Source of the DNA: Struthio camelus
Lineage: Eukaryota; Chordata; Aves; Struthioniformes; Struthionidae
Assembly: GCF_040807025.1 (NCBI RefSeq)
Contig: NC_090968.1
Location: 2,531,906 to 2,595,905, forward strand
DNA length: 64,000 nt
Reading direction: 5' to 3'
Shown: positions 48,801 to 59,388 of the stretch, in pieces
Numbering within the stretch: position 1 is the first letter of the stretch
How the letters are laid out: the number at the start of each line of letters is the position of its first letter
Notes under the pieces: generated by a model
The model's database searches: none
Told to the model about the DNA's origin: nothing
Seen by the model: the letters and a program-made list of their open reading frames with translations, nothing else
Translations under genes and position numbers: made by a program

Positions 48801-49398
48801 TGCAGTCAGCTGACTCAAGGCACACTTCTCTCGGGGCTGATGCTTTCTTAACCATGAAAGTCAATTCTTCTAATCACAAACTGCCTAGGGAGACACACGT
48901 TCTGCAAACAGCACTTGACATAACCATTGACAACGTAACAGGTCACAGGTTTTCAGTTTCAGCTGACTTGTAGAAGTGACTTCCGATCCTTTAGGTAACT
49001 CAAATCTGAGCATTCGTCCAGACAATCAGGAACTTAACGTATAGGCTATTCTTGTTATTTTAGTCCTGGGAACCAGAGGATCACAATCGCTTCTGTAGAA
49101 CCAGATAAACGAGCAAACAAAAAAAATATATATCTACATACACACGTATCTTAAAAAGGGTAGCAAGTGACAGAAGAGAAGGTAATATAAACTATTTGTG
49201 TGGATAAAGGTTTTGTGCAGCATGACTAGAACTAAGAACTAGTCATTGATTTTTATTAAGCTTGATTATGTGTTTTTTGGATACGTTACTTACGGGCAGA
49301 GTGAAAAAGGTGGGATGTTTAGATTCATCCTCATATTTGCCTTCTGTTGAGCCTCCAGCCTCCACCGATTTTGAAGCGGTATTCTTACCAATCCCCAT
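21159..49398 (-). CDS. SLC23A2: SLC23A2 (SVCT2), sodium-dependent ascorbate transporter 2 (whole coding span; exons listed separately)
   Basis: Fifteen coding exons join in frame from ATG at 49398-49396 to TAG at 21161-21159, giving 1950 nt and 649 residues (human is 650 and starts with two Met). Family knowledge: plasma-membrane symporter of the nucleobase-ascorbate (NAT/UraA) fold, 14 membrane segments, moving L-ascorbate with two Na+ into neurons, glia, muscle and other tissues. Visible: a hydrophilic acidic N-terminus (1-95), the TM1 QH motif at Gln107-His108, extracellular sequons at Asn187 and Asn195, and the NAT signature P-N-x-G-x4-T-K at 442-451. The cytoplasmic C-tail ends [10 protein letters not shown]. 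Near-identity to human over membrane segments separates it from SVCT1. No frameshift or missing exon is seen. Confidence 0.97.
21746..21841 (-). CDS. SLC23A2: SLC23A2 coding exon 14
   Basis: It is 96 nt, residues 541-573: [20 protein letters not shown], then [12 protein letters not shown], the last membrane segment. The acceptor is TTCTAG|GA and the donor CCAG|GTCAGC. Confidence 0.97.
22644..22781 (-). CDS. SLC23A2: SLC23A2 coding exon 13
   Basis: It is 138 nt, residues 495-541: [20 protein letters not shown], then [20 protein letters not shown] and LVT. The acceptor is ATTTAG|GA and the donor ACAG|GTACGT. The upstream intron is only 135 bases. Confidence 0.97.
22917..23046 (-). CDS. SLC23A2: SLC23A2 coding exon 12
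   Basis: It is 130 nt, residues 452-495: [20 protein letters not shown], then [20 protein letters not shown]. The acceptor is CTGCAG|GTC and the donor TTCG|GTAACG. Confidence 0.97.
26364..26469 (-). CDS. SLC23A2: SLC23A2 coding exon 11 (NAT signature motif)
   Basis: It is 106 nt, residues 416-451. It ends [18 protein letters not shown], carrying the family signature P-N-x-G-x4-T-K. This motif sets substrate selectivity in nucleobase-ascorbate transporters. The acceptor is ATTGCAG|A and the donor AAG|GTACGT. Confidence 0.97.
27055..27202 (-). CDS. SLC23A2: SLC23A2 coding exon 10
   Basis: It is 148 nt, residues 367-416: [20 protein letters not shown], then [19 protein letters not shown]. Glu and Asp in this segment line the substrate/Na+ site in NAT-fold transporters. 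The acceptor is TTCACAG|TT and the donor AATAG|GTACGT. Confidence 0.97.
28819..28975 (-). CDS. SLC23A2: SLC23A2 coding exon 9
   Basis: It is 157 nt, residues 315-367: [20 protein letters not shown], then [20 protein letters not shown] and PYP. It has a membrane helix followed by a re-entrant loop region. The donor is CCTT|GTAAGT. Confidence 0.97.
29704..29824 (-). CDS. SLC23A2: SLC23A2 coding exon 8
   Basis: It is 121 nt, residues 274-314: [20 protein letters not shown], then the basic loop [19 protein letters not shown]. The acceptor is TCTCAG|G and the donor CCT|GTAAGT. Confidence 0.97.
33054..33235 (-). CDS. SLC23A2: SLC23A2 coding exon 7
   Basis: It is 182 nt, residues 214-274. It begins [20 protein letters not shown], then [20 protein letters not shown] and KHWGIAML. 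These are membrane segments almost identical to human. The donor is TT|GTAAGT. Confidence 0.97.
33236..34392 (-). other. SLC23A2: SLC23A2 intron between exons 6 and 7
   Basis: This is a 1157-base GT-AG intron carrying the SINE-like element. The rest is AT-rich with nothing else recognised. Confidence 0.75.
33464..33755 (+). mobile_element. Candidate tRNA-Asp-derived SINE
   Basis: The head aligns with eukaryotic tRNA-Asp. An A-box-like GTAGTTGTGTGG lies at 33473-33484. CTGTCAG with GTC in the anticodon position lies at 33498-33504. GGAGACCTGGGTTCC leads into a B-box-like GGTTCCAGGCT at 33517-33527. About 220 bases of non-tRNA body follow, with a short direct repeat (CCCTCTTGGCT / GGGCTCTTGGC) and a T/A-rich end near 33750. 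There is no acceptor-stem closure, so it is not a functional tRNA. The 3' boundary is a guess. It lies in the SLC23A2 intron between exons 6 and 7. Confidence 0.55.
34393..34463 (-). CDS. SLC23A2: SLC23A2 coding exon 6
   Basis: It is 71 nt, residues 190-213: [20 protein letters not shown] then RIRE. It includes the second sequon (Asn195, NGT). This is the extracellular loop and slightly more diverged than the membrane segments. The acceptor is TGTAAG|AT and the donor GAG|GTAATG. Confidence 0.95.
34464..36106 (-). other. SLC23A2: SLC23A2 intron between exons 5 and 6
   Basis: This is a 1643-base intron with an (AAAAC)n tract at about 35176-35203. Nothing else was recognised. Confidence 0.75.
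36107..36195 (-). CDS. SLC23A2: SLC23A2 coding exon 5
   Basis: It is 89 nt, residues 160-190: [20 protein letters not shown], then LEKWKCNNT. It includes the first extracellular N-glycosylation sequon (Asn187, NNT). The acceptor is CACCAG|G and the donor ACAG|GTAATT. Confidence 0.96.
36196..41691 (-). other. SLC23A2: SLC23A2 intron between exons 4 and 5
   Basis: This is a 5.5-kb intron. It contains a 17-base G run (37429-37445), the (GAAA)n microsatellite, a GT/G tract at about 40089-40115 and several A/T runs. No gene is supported. Confidence 0.75.
39852..39888. repeat. (GAAA)n microsatellite
   Basis: About nine perfect AAGA/GAAA units lie in the intron between exons 4 and 5. Confidence 0.95.
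41692..41849 (-). CDS. SLC23A2: SLC23A2 coding exon 4
   Basis: It is 158 nt, residues 108-160. It begins [20 protein letters not shown], then [20 protein letters not shown], ending in FGCR. It carries the His of the QH motif, TM1/TM2 and part of TM3. The acceptor is TTCACAG|CAT and the donor CAG|GTGAGA. Confidence 0.97.
41850..43055 (-). other. SLC23A2: SLC23A2 intron between exons 3 and 4
   Basis: This is a 1206-base intron that includes the L2/MIR-like remnant. Nothing else was recognised. Confidence 0.75.
42405..42600 (+). mobile_element. Ancient L2/MIR-type repeat remnant
   Basis: The order of words fits the conserved 3' part of L2/MIR-family elements: CATACTTTACAGATATTAA, GTGGGATGG..TTATTACCATT, then AGCGAGTGGCTGAGCTAG and GGATCCAGCTCCCTACTACA. 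It is diverged and truncated, and lies in the intron between SLC23A2 exons 3 and 4. Assignment is by remembered consensus, not a search. Confidence 0.55.
43056..43172 (-). CDS. SLC23A2: SLC23A2 coding exon 3
   Basis: It is 117 nt, residues 69-107: [20 protein letters not shown], then [16 protein letters not shown]. It carries the start of TM1 and ends with the Gln of the conserved QH pair. The acceptor is TGACAG|AGC and the donor CAG|GTATGT. Confidence 0.96.
43173..48318 (-). other. SLC23A2: SLC23A2 intron between exons 2 and 3
   Basis: This is a 5.1-kb intron. It contains a G run at about 43183-43192, TATA-type alternating sequence at about 44876-44895, and a patch at about 45115-45310 with more CpG than its surroundings. 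No gene is supported; open frames are short and without family features. Confidence 0.7.
48319..48417 (-). CDS. SLC23A2: SLC23A2 coding exon 2
   Basis: It is 99 nt, residues 36-68: [20 protein letters not shown] continuing through [13 protein letters not shown]. This is the hydrophilic N-terminal cytoplasmic segment. The acceptor is TTTAAG|GTC and the donor AAG|GTATGT; both ends are in phase 0. Confidence 0.95.
48418..49293 (-). other. SLC23A2: SLC23A2 intron between exons 1 and 2
   Basis: This is an 876-base intron with a strong donor CCC|GTAAGT. Nothing else was recognised. Confidence 0.8.
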
Positions 49399-49580
49399 CG
49401 TTTCCAGAATGTCAAGGACTTGCATATAGTACCCAAACAGATGCTCCTCAAGATGACAGGCCAGACACTAACAGGACTAGCTCTTATTTAAACCACAGCA
49501 CCTCTAGGAATTAGAAAAGCGCCGAGTAATCCAGCTGGAACATTAAGGTTGTCCTTAAGTATCGTTAGCATCAACGGCCC
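49294..49580 (-). CDS. SLC23A2: SLC23A2 first coding exon (5' UTR 49399-49580, CDS 49294-49398)
   Basis: A strong acceptor (long T/C tract, TTCTAG) sets the exon start at 49580. The coding part begins [20 protein letters not shown] and ends at CCC|GTAAGT after FFTLP. The start at 49398 has A at -3 and G at +4 and matches the human second Met. An in-frame ATG at 49425 would add nine residues (MQVLDILET) but has a weak context. The leader holds a 27-codon uORF. Confidence 0.93.
49488..49571 (-). promoter_or_regulatory. Upstream ORF in the SLC23A2 leader (27 codons)
   Basis: It opens at ATG 49571-49569, nine bases into the exon, starts [10 protein letters not shown] and closes with TAA at 49490-49488. 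That stop is about 90 bases before the main start. Terminating upstream frames of this type usually lower translation or make it conditional. Whether it is conserved cannot be judged here. Confidence 0.5.
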
Positions 49581-52500
49581 CTAGAATCAAAGAGAAAAAA
49601 AAAAAAAGATGAATTAAGTTTTTCATGATTAGCTAAGAGGTACGTATAAAACCCGCATGCCTCACAAACTTTGTTCCCCTTCATGCTCAGCACTCACCTA
49701 CTTCTATCATTCCTTTTTATGATTTGATAATTAATAGACTACATTTAAAGATAAAGCTGATGGTATTTTAAATTCAGGATTGGAATACTGCAGTTATTCT
49801 CTTGTTCTCCTCTTGTGGTCTTCACTTATTATTAGCATATTAGAACTTCATTTTTTGGTTCAATCTCACTGTAATTCCCACAGAGCTTTTTGGAAACAAA
49901 ATAATTCTGTACTTCAGCTACGCAGGGACGTTAAAACAGTTTGCTATTGCACATCCCTTGCAAATAATACTTACACTTTGTCATTAAAACTTGTAGACCT
50001 GTTCATGAGTTTGCCTCTGAGGAACAAAACCCCTCCTTTAAACATCACTTTATTTCTAAATAAAAACTTTCCAAGCAGCTTACACTAGGTTGACAGTGAA
50101 GCACGCTTCACGTCCAATGACCTTTCCCAAACAGACAGACGCCCCTTCTGTTTGCACACCCTAACCAAAATGATTCCATTTTCTTGAGGGACTCACAAAG
50201 TTATCTGCCTGACGATGCAGAAGCCACGGCTTCAGGATAAAACCCAGCCTGCCTTTTAATTAGTACCACTACTGTTTTGGCACAGGAAGAGGAAAGATCA
50301 TACAGTGTACTGATCCCCTTTGTTTTACCAGACGGGTCACTACAGGATAGTTTTCCCACGTTTGCTCCTTAAAATAGATGGGTCAGTCCACAGCCATTCA
50401 CGTTTTTGCCATTTCCAAGACTCGGAAGCATGAATTCACAGATTTGAACACACACTTCCCACAGGACAGCATAACAAATGCTGCAGCAAACTCAGTTTTG
50501 CAACCTCTGGTTACTGAAGTCCCATAGAGCTTCGGAAAAGAAAGGGCAGTTGCACACAGCTAAAGATAAAACAAGCAAAGCTACAGGAAAAAGTGCACAA
50601 CAGACCTGAAAAATGCTCTTTTCAAAATCAGAGCGCGACATTCTCAGCAAAAACAAGAACGTATTTAAGCAGCAAAGCTCACTGCACACTGGTGTTACTT
50701 CAAAAGCAAGTTAATGACATTTTCAACCAAATTGCTGGAGGCTGAAATGCAGTTAATGGATATTCAAAAAACTCAGAACGTATATAATAGAAAAGCAAAA
50801 AGCAGTTTAAAAGAAAAAAAAAAATCCCTTCCAAAATACTGTCCAGGAAAATGCCAGCAGCTCAAACGTCTACTGTAATTGCAAAAATAATTAAACTTGA
50901 CAAAATCCCCTCTGCTAGGGGCAATTTAGGACTGTCTGAAAAATTACAGAGTACTAATATTTTAGAACCTCTTAAGAGCTGTTAATTACCCATTTGCTAG
51001 AAAATTCTGGTTACTTGAGGTGAAAGAGATATTAATCTTTCAAAGTGATTTAACTGTTTAAGAGAGAAAAATATACATACATAAGAATTACTAGATGGGC
51101 ACTGAAATGCCCTTGAAGCATTCCTAATTAAAGCAAAATGGGATGGAAAGCAGTAGCTTCAAATAAGGATTTAATTAAGAGCTGTTTTTTTAAAGTAAAT
51201 ATTAAGATAGCATAAGTAACCGCTTCGTGCTTGAACTTAAGACTAAAGGAGAAGACTAGTTCAAGTACCTACTATTATAAATATCTTTCTGAAAAAAGGC
51301 ATTTCCATTTTTACAATAACCACCTACTTCCACTTTGAAAATACAGATTTCCAGGCACAGACAGCAACTTTAAAATTAGTTTGCGCACCAGGTAACTGAG
51401 GGTACCTCCTCAAAACTTTATAGCAACCCTAGTCCCAAATCTGCCTGGGCAGGTCTGAGAAATGACATGAACACACAAGAGAGAGGAGAAAGAGAGACTA
51501 GCTAAAGGTTTCATTGGGGGGGGGGGGGGAAGGAGGGGGCTGTCTTTTTTTGAGGGGCTTTGTCCATTTTTTGCGTAGAGACATGAGAGTTTTTCTCCCA
51601 AGCACAAAAAAAAAAAAAAAAGAAAAAGAAAAACGGAATTTGCCTTTTTCTTTTAATGTAGACATAAGCCTCCAATAAGAATAGTGATGGGGACGGGCTT
51701 GACTTAACTCTGGTAGCTCTATCATCTCGGATATCAAAAGAAAAAGGGAAAGGTCTCCATTTCACATCCCAAACAAACGCAGCCATGCCAGTAAAACACT
51801 AGTACGAGAGTTATACCAGCAGGAAATCTGTCATTTTGGAGATGTAGCTTAAGGTGTTCTGGCAAGATAATCTTCTTAGCTAGCATTAACTAGCATCTCC
51901 ACTGATGCACAGTAAAGAAGAACTTCTAATCTTATCTTGCTTTGCAGTGCAAAACACTAAGACTGCTGTCTTCTCAAATACGATGTGATAATTCCTTGTG
52001 AATTGTTTTTGTGAAGTACATCACAAGAGCACATAAATTAAGTGCAACTTGTGTACTTCTTTACAGCAGAAGCACAATAGCAAGAACAAAGTGATTTTGA
52101 TCTCCAAGATGAGGGTTCCCAAATGATAGCATACAAGCTGCTCCAAATTAACAGGCAAAACCAGTCTGATCTGCTACCTCTTCTTAGAGACGGTACGCTT
52201 GCGCACACATACGCGCACACATGCTTATACGTACCTGCGTCAGGCTGCGGGGTGTCCGAGGAAGACAAGGAGAACAGATTTCCAAACCACGCTTCCGGTT
52301 ACTTCTCCTCAGCAATGAAACTTGCGCTTAATGGCACAGGTGCTAACCACAGGTTTTCAGAATAGTTGTATTCTACAATCAGAACCGCCAAGTCAAAGCA
52401 AAAGCCTTCAGGCAGCCGATCAGGTCGCCCAAAAGCGTATCATTCTCCTTTATCAGACCTCTCATCCCACCAACCGACAACAGCTAAGCAAGGTGACTCA

Positions 52501-55500
52501 GACCTTTTGTAACCACCCGTACCGATTCTAACCCATCAGAAGCCGAAAAGCAACGTGTCAAGAGAGAAAATGCCTTTGACATTAGGTAAGTACACACAGT
52601 ACATTTGATGCAAGGCGGCAGATAATTTAATGTAAACACGAGAAATGAAGTTTCAACCAATATACTGATTAACACATCTCACTGTACCAAATTACCTTCG
52701 ATACCTATACATGATTAACTCGGGAAGGCTAGAAGCTGACATGGGCTCACAATGATTTAGATAAAAGTTAGTATTTACATAGACAGCCTACTGAATGGGC
52801 ATGGCCAGATACAAGTTCACAGAAGGCAACGGCTACTAGCTGATTCTCAGAAAACGGGGAAAGGTCGCTCCGCGTCTTCAGCACGCTTCTCCTGAGGTTG
52901 GGTACCATCGGGGAGAGGAGAGACAGCTCCAGAAAGGTTTGTCAGCATCCAGAGCTTGGGAAAGCAAAGGGCTGGGGAAAACAAAAGCAATCTGACCTCC
53001 AGACTGCAGCATGCTTGGGGCAACAGGGTTTTGTTGTTGTTGCTCGTTTGTTTGTTTTTTGCATCCACACGCAGAGTCAATTTGTCGGCTGCTGTCAGAC
53101 TGGCAGCTAGAGAACAGAGAGGCAATGCTCGGCTCAGGATATACTGTTAATACTATAATGCGTATCTCCTGACATTTTCAACAAGCAGACCTAGAGATTA
53201 ACCCTTTGGAAGAAGCTTAGCTGACCCTCAAGGTCCCCATGATTGTCTAAAACTGTCTTCCTGAACAAAAAGGGTATTTACAGTTTGAAAGCACCTCGGT
53301 ATGAAATGCTCAATTCACTCAATTCCCAGCTTTATCACAATGACGTTCGACCCTAAAAATTACTGTTTTTACAAAGTGCTAGCATGATGCAATTGTTTTT
53401 CCCAGAAGCTTTCAGAGGGAAGCAGCTTCATGCGTTTCCTTATTTGGTCAATTCAAAACAAAAGCTTCCTAAAGCCATGAGGGTCTTGACAAAATTTCCA
53501 CTGGATCTAGCCTGAGAACCACTAAATTTCTATCAACTTAGCCAGGCCCACCACGGAGATGTCAGCACAGATATTTTAGGCTTTCCACATCAACTGTCGC
53601 AGCTGCGTTGAGAGAACAGGAGAGCGCTGACCCAGCACACAGCCCAGCAGATCAACACTAGCAACAGGCCCAGAGCCTGAACACAACTGAAGTAGCCCTG
53701 AATCCGTGCTTTGCACGATGGGGCCGTAGCACTTCAGAACTGGCACTAGATGCCCTACAACCACAGCCACAGAGAGAAACCACTGCAGAATCACAAGCGT
53801 TTCCCTGCTCTGCAAACAGCAGAACAGCCTGCAAAGGCTATGAAAAGCAGAAAGGGAAATCGGCCACTTTGTGATTGCGGTCTGCTGTCTCGATTTCCCT
53901 CAAACACCAAACGCTGGTGGGGCAAGTCTAGGGCACAAGTAAACTCTGACCGAAGAGAGAGTTAAAAGGAGAAGCTAGCTAGTCTAAACAGTATGCGTAT
54001 GCTCTCCTTGGCCAGGAGGATCTCGGACTTACTTGCGTTCCTGCCTCCACATTCGTACTTTGTTAACCTGGACGGCAGGGTTGAGATTTCCATGACCGTC
54101 ATGCTTCCCAGCCTAGCAGAAGCATCAAAATGGAATTAACTGGTTAATCAGTAACTGCGGTCCTCTTCTCTGCATCTCCACAGGGGGAACTAAGCAACTA
54201 ACCTGCATTTGGTGGCTCCACGCTGCTGCGCAAGGGAAATTTGTGTAGAGAGAAGGACAACACTGGGGGTTATAAAAGAAACTGGTGATGGAACAGCAAA
54301 TTCCTTGGAGCGTGCGGATGGAAAAGCTCCCAGAACTACTCCAGGTAGGTATGCCACCTGGTGAGCACATCACGCAGCCCAGAGGAAAGAGCAAAGCGAG
54401 ATCCAACACGGGACCCTCTTGGCCTTTACAGATGGCTGACGAGCCAGAAGAGCTCTGTCTGTAGCATACACTAAGGAGATCAGAATCAAATTAAGGTGAT
54501 AGCTTAATTACAAACTCCAATTTATTATTTTTAGTTAGCTGTCAGGCTTATGTGAACATCAACTAGTTTCTCCCGCAAGCAGAGATGACGCTCAGCCAGA
54601 AGTTGTCCAACCTTACAACCAAGGTTAACTTCACCAAAATTTTAAATAAATTCAAAACCCTTAAGGAAAATAAGTACTTTAGTACATCTGAAGTCCCACC
54701 AACTCCAAAAGCAGTTTCAAGTATTTGGCACCTCTGAAAAACAAGCATACTATGTGTCTACATACAAATCAAGATATCCTGTAAGCCTGAAAACATATTA
54801 TTGCCAATAGACACGAGGCACAGATGTGGAAAGGAACTTTGACTCTCCGCACTTAGGGATATTTTATGGTCAAAACGCATCCAGTTTGGAAACGGAGCAG
54901 AACATACACCCAGTTTTAAAATCCTCCTCTTGATGTACCTGATTCTACGAGTGCTGCGGAGCTATTTCCGAAAAGGGCACGCTGTGGGACTGCAAGTCAA
55001 GATAAATTGTCAATTCCTGTAGCGTCAGACAGCTATGGAAATATCGAGCCAGTAACAAACGCATGGCATTTACATTGTTTAGTTAAAAAGAAAGAAAAAA
55101 AAAAAAAGAAAAAGTGCATTTAGGGCAAGTAGTTAATACTACTGTACAGCAATGAAGACATATAAAGAGAGAGAGGCTGCATTCTGCAGGACAGAGCTGC
55201 ACACAATTTGGTTGCCAGCCGACATTCACCAGGAGACAAGGAGGAAGGGGACAGGCAGACACACAGCTGGGATCAGCAAGAACGTATCCAGGGAGATGCC
55301 GATTGCCCCAGAAGGCGGCAGGATGGATGCCAAGAGATCAGGGAAGTTTTGAAAGAAATGCCTTCACCAAAACACTGCAGACTGATTAGGGGAACGGGAG
55401 CACTTCTAAACATTCAAGACCGGCAAAGCGGACAATTATGGAATTTTGTGGAGGCTCCAATTAGACAAGTTTACTTACAGGGTGCAGCTATCCCTGGCCA

Positions 55501-58500
55501 GGCAAATGATTAAAAACAAAAGCAAGGCAATTCCCAGGTAATTATGGAACAGCAGCTTTAGCCAGGTTGTTATTGGCTCTAGTTAAGCCAGTGGCGCAAA
55601 TTTTCTGTTCTGATTTTGTCCCATTAAAGCATTAAGAAACAAAGACTCCTCTTCCTGTTATTAAACACACCTGGCCTTCCATGCATTAAATCAGAGCCAC
55701 AGGCATTGTGATTTGTATTTATACTCACCATCACCTTCCCAAGTCCCGAGTTATCCCAATTTTCATACTAGACCATCCTTTTAGGGCCCCTTTCATTCTC
55801 AGCCTGCCTGCCATAGCCATTTACACCTACTACTTAACAAAACAAATATATTAAGCCTGAGAAATTCAAGTTGTTAAAATGAAGCGGTGCTTTATCAGAG
55901 GAGTTAAAAAGAAATATTAAAACCCAATTTACAAACGATCACAAGAAAGCATTTAACATCTAGTTTGCTACTCCAAACGGTCCAAAAAGTTGCTTGCTGC
56001 TTTCCTACAAAGCAAAAAGGTCCTCCCTTTTTCCAAAGGATTCATCAACATCTAACTCATCAGCAAGGCTAATAAAGCTCAACCAGTACTTGACGTGATG
56101 CAGTCAAAATACTGTCTACAGACCCACAACCGCAAGTTCAATTGCCTCTGAGCATTGGCCGTGGGTATTACGTCTCAAGATTGGCACTTAGATACAGCTC
56201 CTCAGAGGTCCCTGCCCACAAACCGTTCCAGATACGTAGGTGTGCCTGAAGGGCATTTTCTTCAACCTTGCAAGGGTTTTTGACTGTCTTACAGACATGG
56301 AAAAAGCTGCGTAGCACCTACACTTCTGTTGCTACATGTAAAATTATCTTCCTGCTTCGTCCTGAAGTAAGGCTTTTCCCCAGGCTATTTTGTAACTGAG
56401 CCTCTCTGGTCAGAAAAATACTTATGATTAGTCTTTACCGTGTGCTCCTTGCATCCAGAATTCCTTTCCATTAAAGGAAAGGGCACTAAAAAGATATATC
56501 TCTAAATGCTACAGACGATTCCCCCCCCCCCCCCCACCCCAATGAAGAACAGCTACATCCACACGTATAAAAGAGAAATGTCTTTCAAATTCCTAATGCA
56601 GCATTAAAAAAGGCACCATTTCCCTTTACCCACGTTAGAGGTGGACACAATATTGCTAATTATGCCAGAACTTTCTAAAAGTTGGCTTTAAAAAAAATAA
56701 GATTTAAAGATTACCACAAGGAGTTTTGGTCCTGAGTTGGTTTCTCACTTCAAAGCAAGCCTTCAAAGTGCAAACATATTCTTTCTTTGTAGGCACTAAT
56801 GAATTTTTAAGTAGGTGGTATTTTGACTGCCGTCCAGAGCAGTGCGTCTTAACAGTTGACCAACATTAGAGCATGTCTACACAAAGAGACACAGGAAAGT
56901 TATGAGTTCAAACCTTCTCTTCATTTCAAGTACATTAGTTAAATCTCATTAACTTCCCGTGTGAATGAGCTTGTTCAGAAGCGGCCTTAAATCCAACTGA
57001 ATGAAATATTTAACAAAGGATCATACAGCTTTTAAAAACGACATCCTCAGTTAATCAAATTTATTTTTTTATTTTTTTTTTTTTTAGAAGAGCTAATTTA
57101 GCTATACTTCTGAATAAAGATACCTGCAACAGGAGTATTTCCAAGAAGCGTAGGTCAACCTGAACGTTGACCACATTTGGTTAAATCGGTATTTGTCAAG
57201 CTGTTCCTTGCTTATCTTCCACCCCACTCCTCTCTGTATTTATTGTTCCAACAGGCAACAGGTTTGCCCAATTTCTGTGCAACGCGCGCACCGCTCTCCG
57301 TAAGAGTTTCAATCTGTATGCAACGCTCTGTATTAAGAGTCCTAACGAACGACCAAGAGAGAAGTATACAGAACAAGCTACAAGACTGTATTTCAAGAAG
57401 TATAAGCAAAATCTAGACGATGCAGTTTTACAGCTTGATCTCAAGTGACTGATATCAAATGACACCTTTAATGTTCTCAAGATAGGAACGATGCCCACAG
57501 TAAATAAAAACTAAACGCCCGAGTTTTCTTTACGAAACATATTACCACTTCATGGTCTTACTTTTAGCCCAAACACCTCCCTCAGTGTTTATGGCACAAG
57601 TTAATTCAACTGAAAATAGTATACAGCCTTTATAGTTTCCCTGTGGTGCATTAATAATTAAGAATTCAGATACCTCCACATTATTATGGACCTTAATACA
57701 CAGTTCATTAAGCTCCTTTACTGCACTCAGAAAGCGCTCTGAACACACACTGGTTCTTTTCTCAGCTTTCTTTGTGCTTCTCCTTGGCACTTTGATGTAA
57801 GCTACTTTTATCCAGACCCTAATCACATTAAAACAAAGGTGAAGTTATAGACTCATCTAGGAAAAATTTCATTTATTAAACAAACCTGGGTAATGTGCCA
57901 GCCTTTTCAACCCTGAATGTGAAGTTCCTTTCCTAAGACTTAAGCATTCCTAAGTCTACTTTTGAAAGAGATACTCCTGGCCTGAGGAAAACGATTTTAG
58001 TCCAGTAAGCAATATAAAGCCTCCTAAATGATTACCCGCTTTAACATTTGTATTATACTGAGTTCTTCCACTAAGCTTGACTTAAATAAATACTTTCCTT
58101 CCATTTAACATTCCTAAGTTCCAAATCTTCTAAGTAGGATTTCCAGAAACTAACCAAGATGCTGCACTTCTGTGGTCAAGCATTCTTAAATCCTGTTTTT
58201 ACTACCAAAACCTCATATAATTTTCTCCCATTTTGAAATTTTAAAGCAACCAAAGTTCCCAGGTAAACAGGAAAGAGTGTAAATACCTTTCAAATCTCCC
58301 CCCTTTACAGCAGTAACAAAAATATTTTTAAATGAAAAACTAAGTCCTCAAATCCTTAGTGTATTGAAATTGAGCTATTCAAATCTTAAGTGTGGCACGA
58401 TTAAGAGTTACTTCCATCTTATGATAATAATGCCCGCACTAAAGCGGTTGAGTCTTTCTAATTATCCCCAGTAACACGTGAATTAAGAGCAGCTCTTACC

Positions 58501-59246
58501 TCAAGAAACCCGTACTAACTTCCAGGGCTCGTCTCAGTCAACTCCTCTACAGCATTTCTTCCAGCCTACGCAAAGCGCAACAGTTCAAGCTGCAAGTTGC
58601 AGTCTAAAAGGATGCAGACACAGAGAAGAAGGATTTTTATAACCTGTTGGGCTCGCTACCTTGTATAACTGTACTTTGTCCAATCAAAATCTCCGTGTAT
58701 TACACAACAGCAGAAATACAGGAAGACACCATACGGTTTTAAGCTGTTACTACATGCTTCTGCCATAGTTATGAAAAGCAAGTGGACAGACAGTATCTCT
58801 GAGTAACGGCAGAGTGCGTACAAATCAAACTGAACAAGTTCAAGTGTTTTACATAACCTGAAATACCACACACAGAAAACCCATCAGAAGAGACGGACCC
58901 AAAAAATCGAGTTGGGCAAATATTTACACGCCTAAGAGCTGCGACGAGGACAGTGGTTTTCCTCCACCCATCTCCACAACAAACAGTTTGCATTTCTATA
59001 AACCTAAGTTGTGCAACTCGCAAGGAAATATTTTTGCTAGCAGTTAGCCAGTTTTCCGCAGCAGCGCCCCATCTCAAAACTCACATCTGTAATACAAGGT
59101 TAAGCGTTAAGCATCATTCAGCAACCTCTCAACACGTCAGCGTGCTTGCAGTGCCATCAATGAGACACCTTCACTTCCTGCTATCCTACGTGCCAGCTAG
59201 GAGAGGCCATCGCAAAGGCGGCAGCCAGCTCGCGGACGCTGCCCAC
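49581..59246 (-). other. Upstream region / 5' intron of SLC23A2
   Basis: The acceptor at 49581 shows that an upstream non-coding exon must exist, so much of this is intron. AT-rich. It holds G-run/A-run tracts at about 51517-51530 and 51606-51630 and a 15-base C run at 56521-56535. No coding exon or known repeat was recognised with confidence. Confidence 0.6.
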
Positions 59247-59385
59247 CTACACACGCAGCGTCCCCGCTACCGTCGCGCTCGTGAGACGCGGGCCGAGACG
59301 TCCCACAGCTCCGAGGGCAGAGCTCGCGCTACCTGAAACGCACCTTTGGAGCCCAAATTTGCAAAGGCAAAAGACAGGCCAATGG
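59247..59385 (-). promoter_or_regulatory. SLC23A2: Candidate SLC23A2 non-coding first exon and CCAAT promoter
   Basis: This is a small CpG-rich patch (about 59180-59340) in otherwise AT-rich DNA. The minus strand reads TGTAG|GTGGGC with the last exon base at 59247, an acceptable donor. About 130 bases upstream is an inverted CCAAT box (GCCAATGGCG on the plus strand, about 59379-59388). Together these look like a compact TATA-less promoter with a short first exon that would splice to 49580. Inference only; the main promoter could lie beyond the window. Confidence 0.3.
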
Positions 59386-59388
59386 CGC

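Noticed and set aside
55152..55513. Overlapping plus-strand open frames of 66 and 101 codons
   Set aside because: No family features, no splice or promoter context and no sign of a processed pseudogene such as a poly(A) tail. Probably chance.
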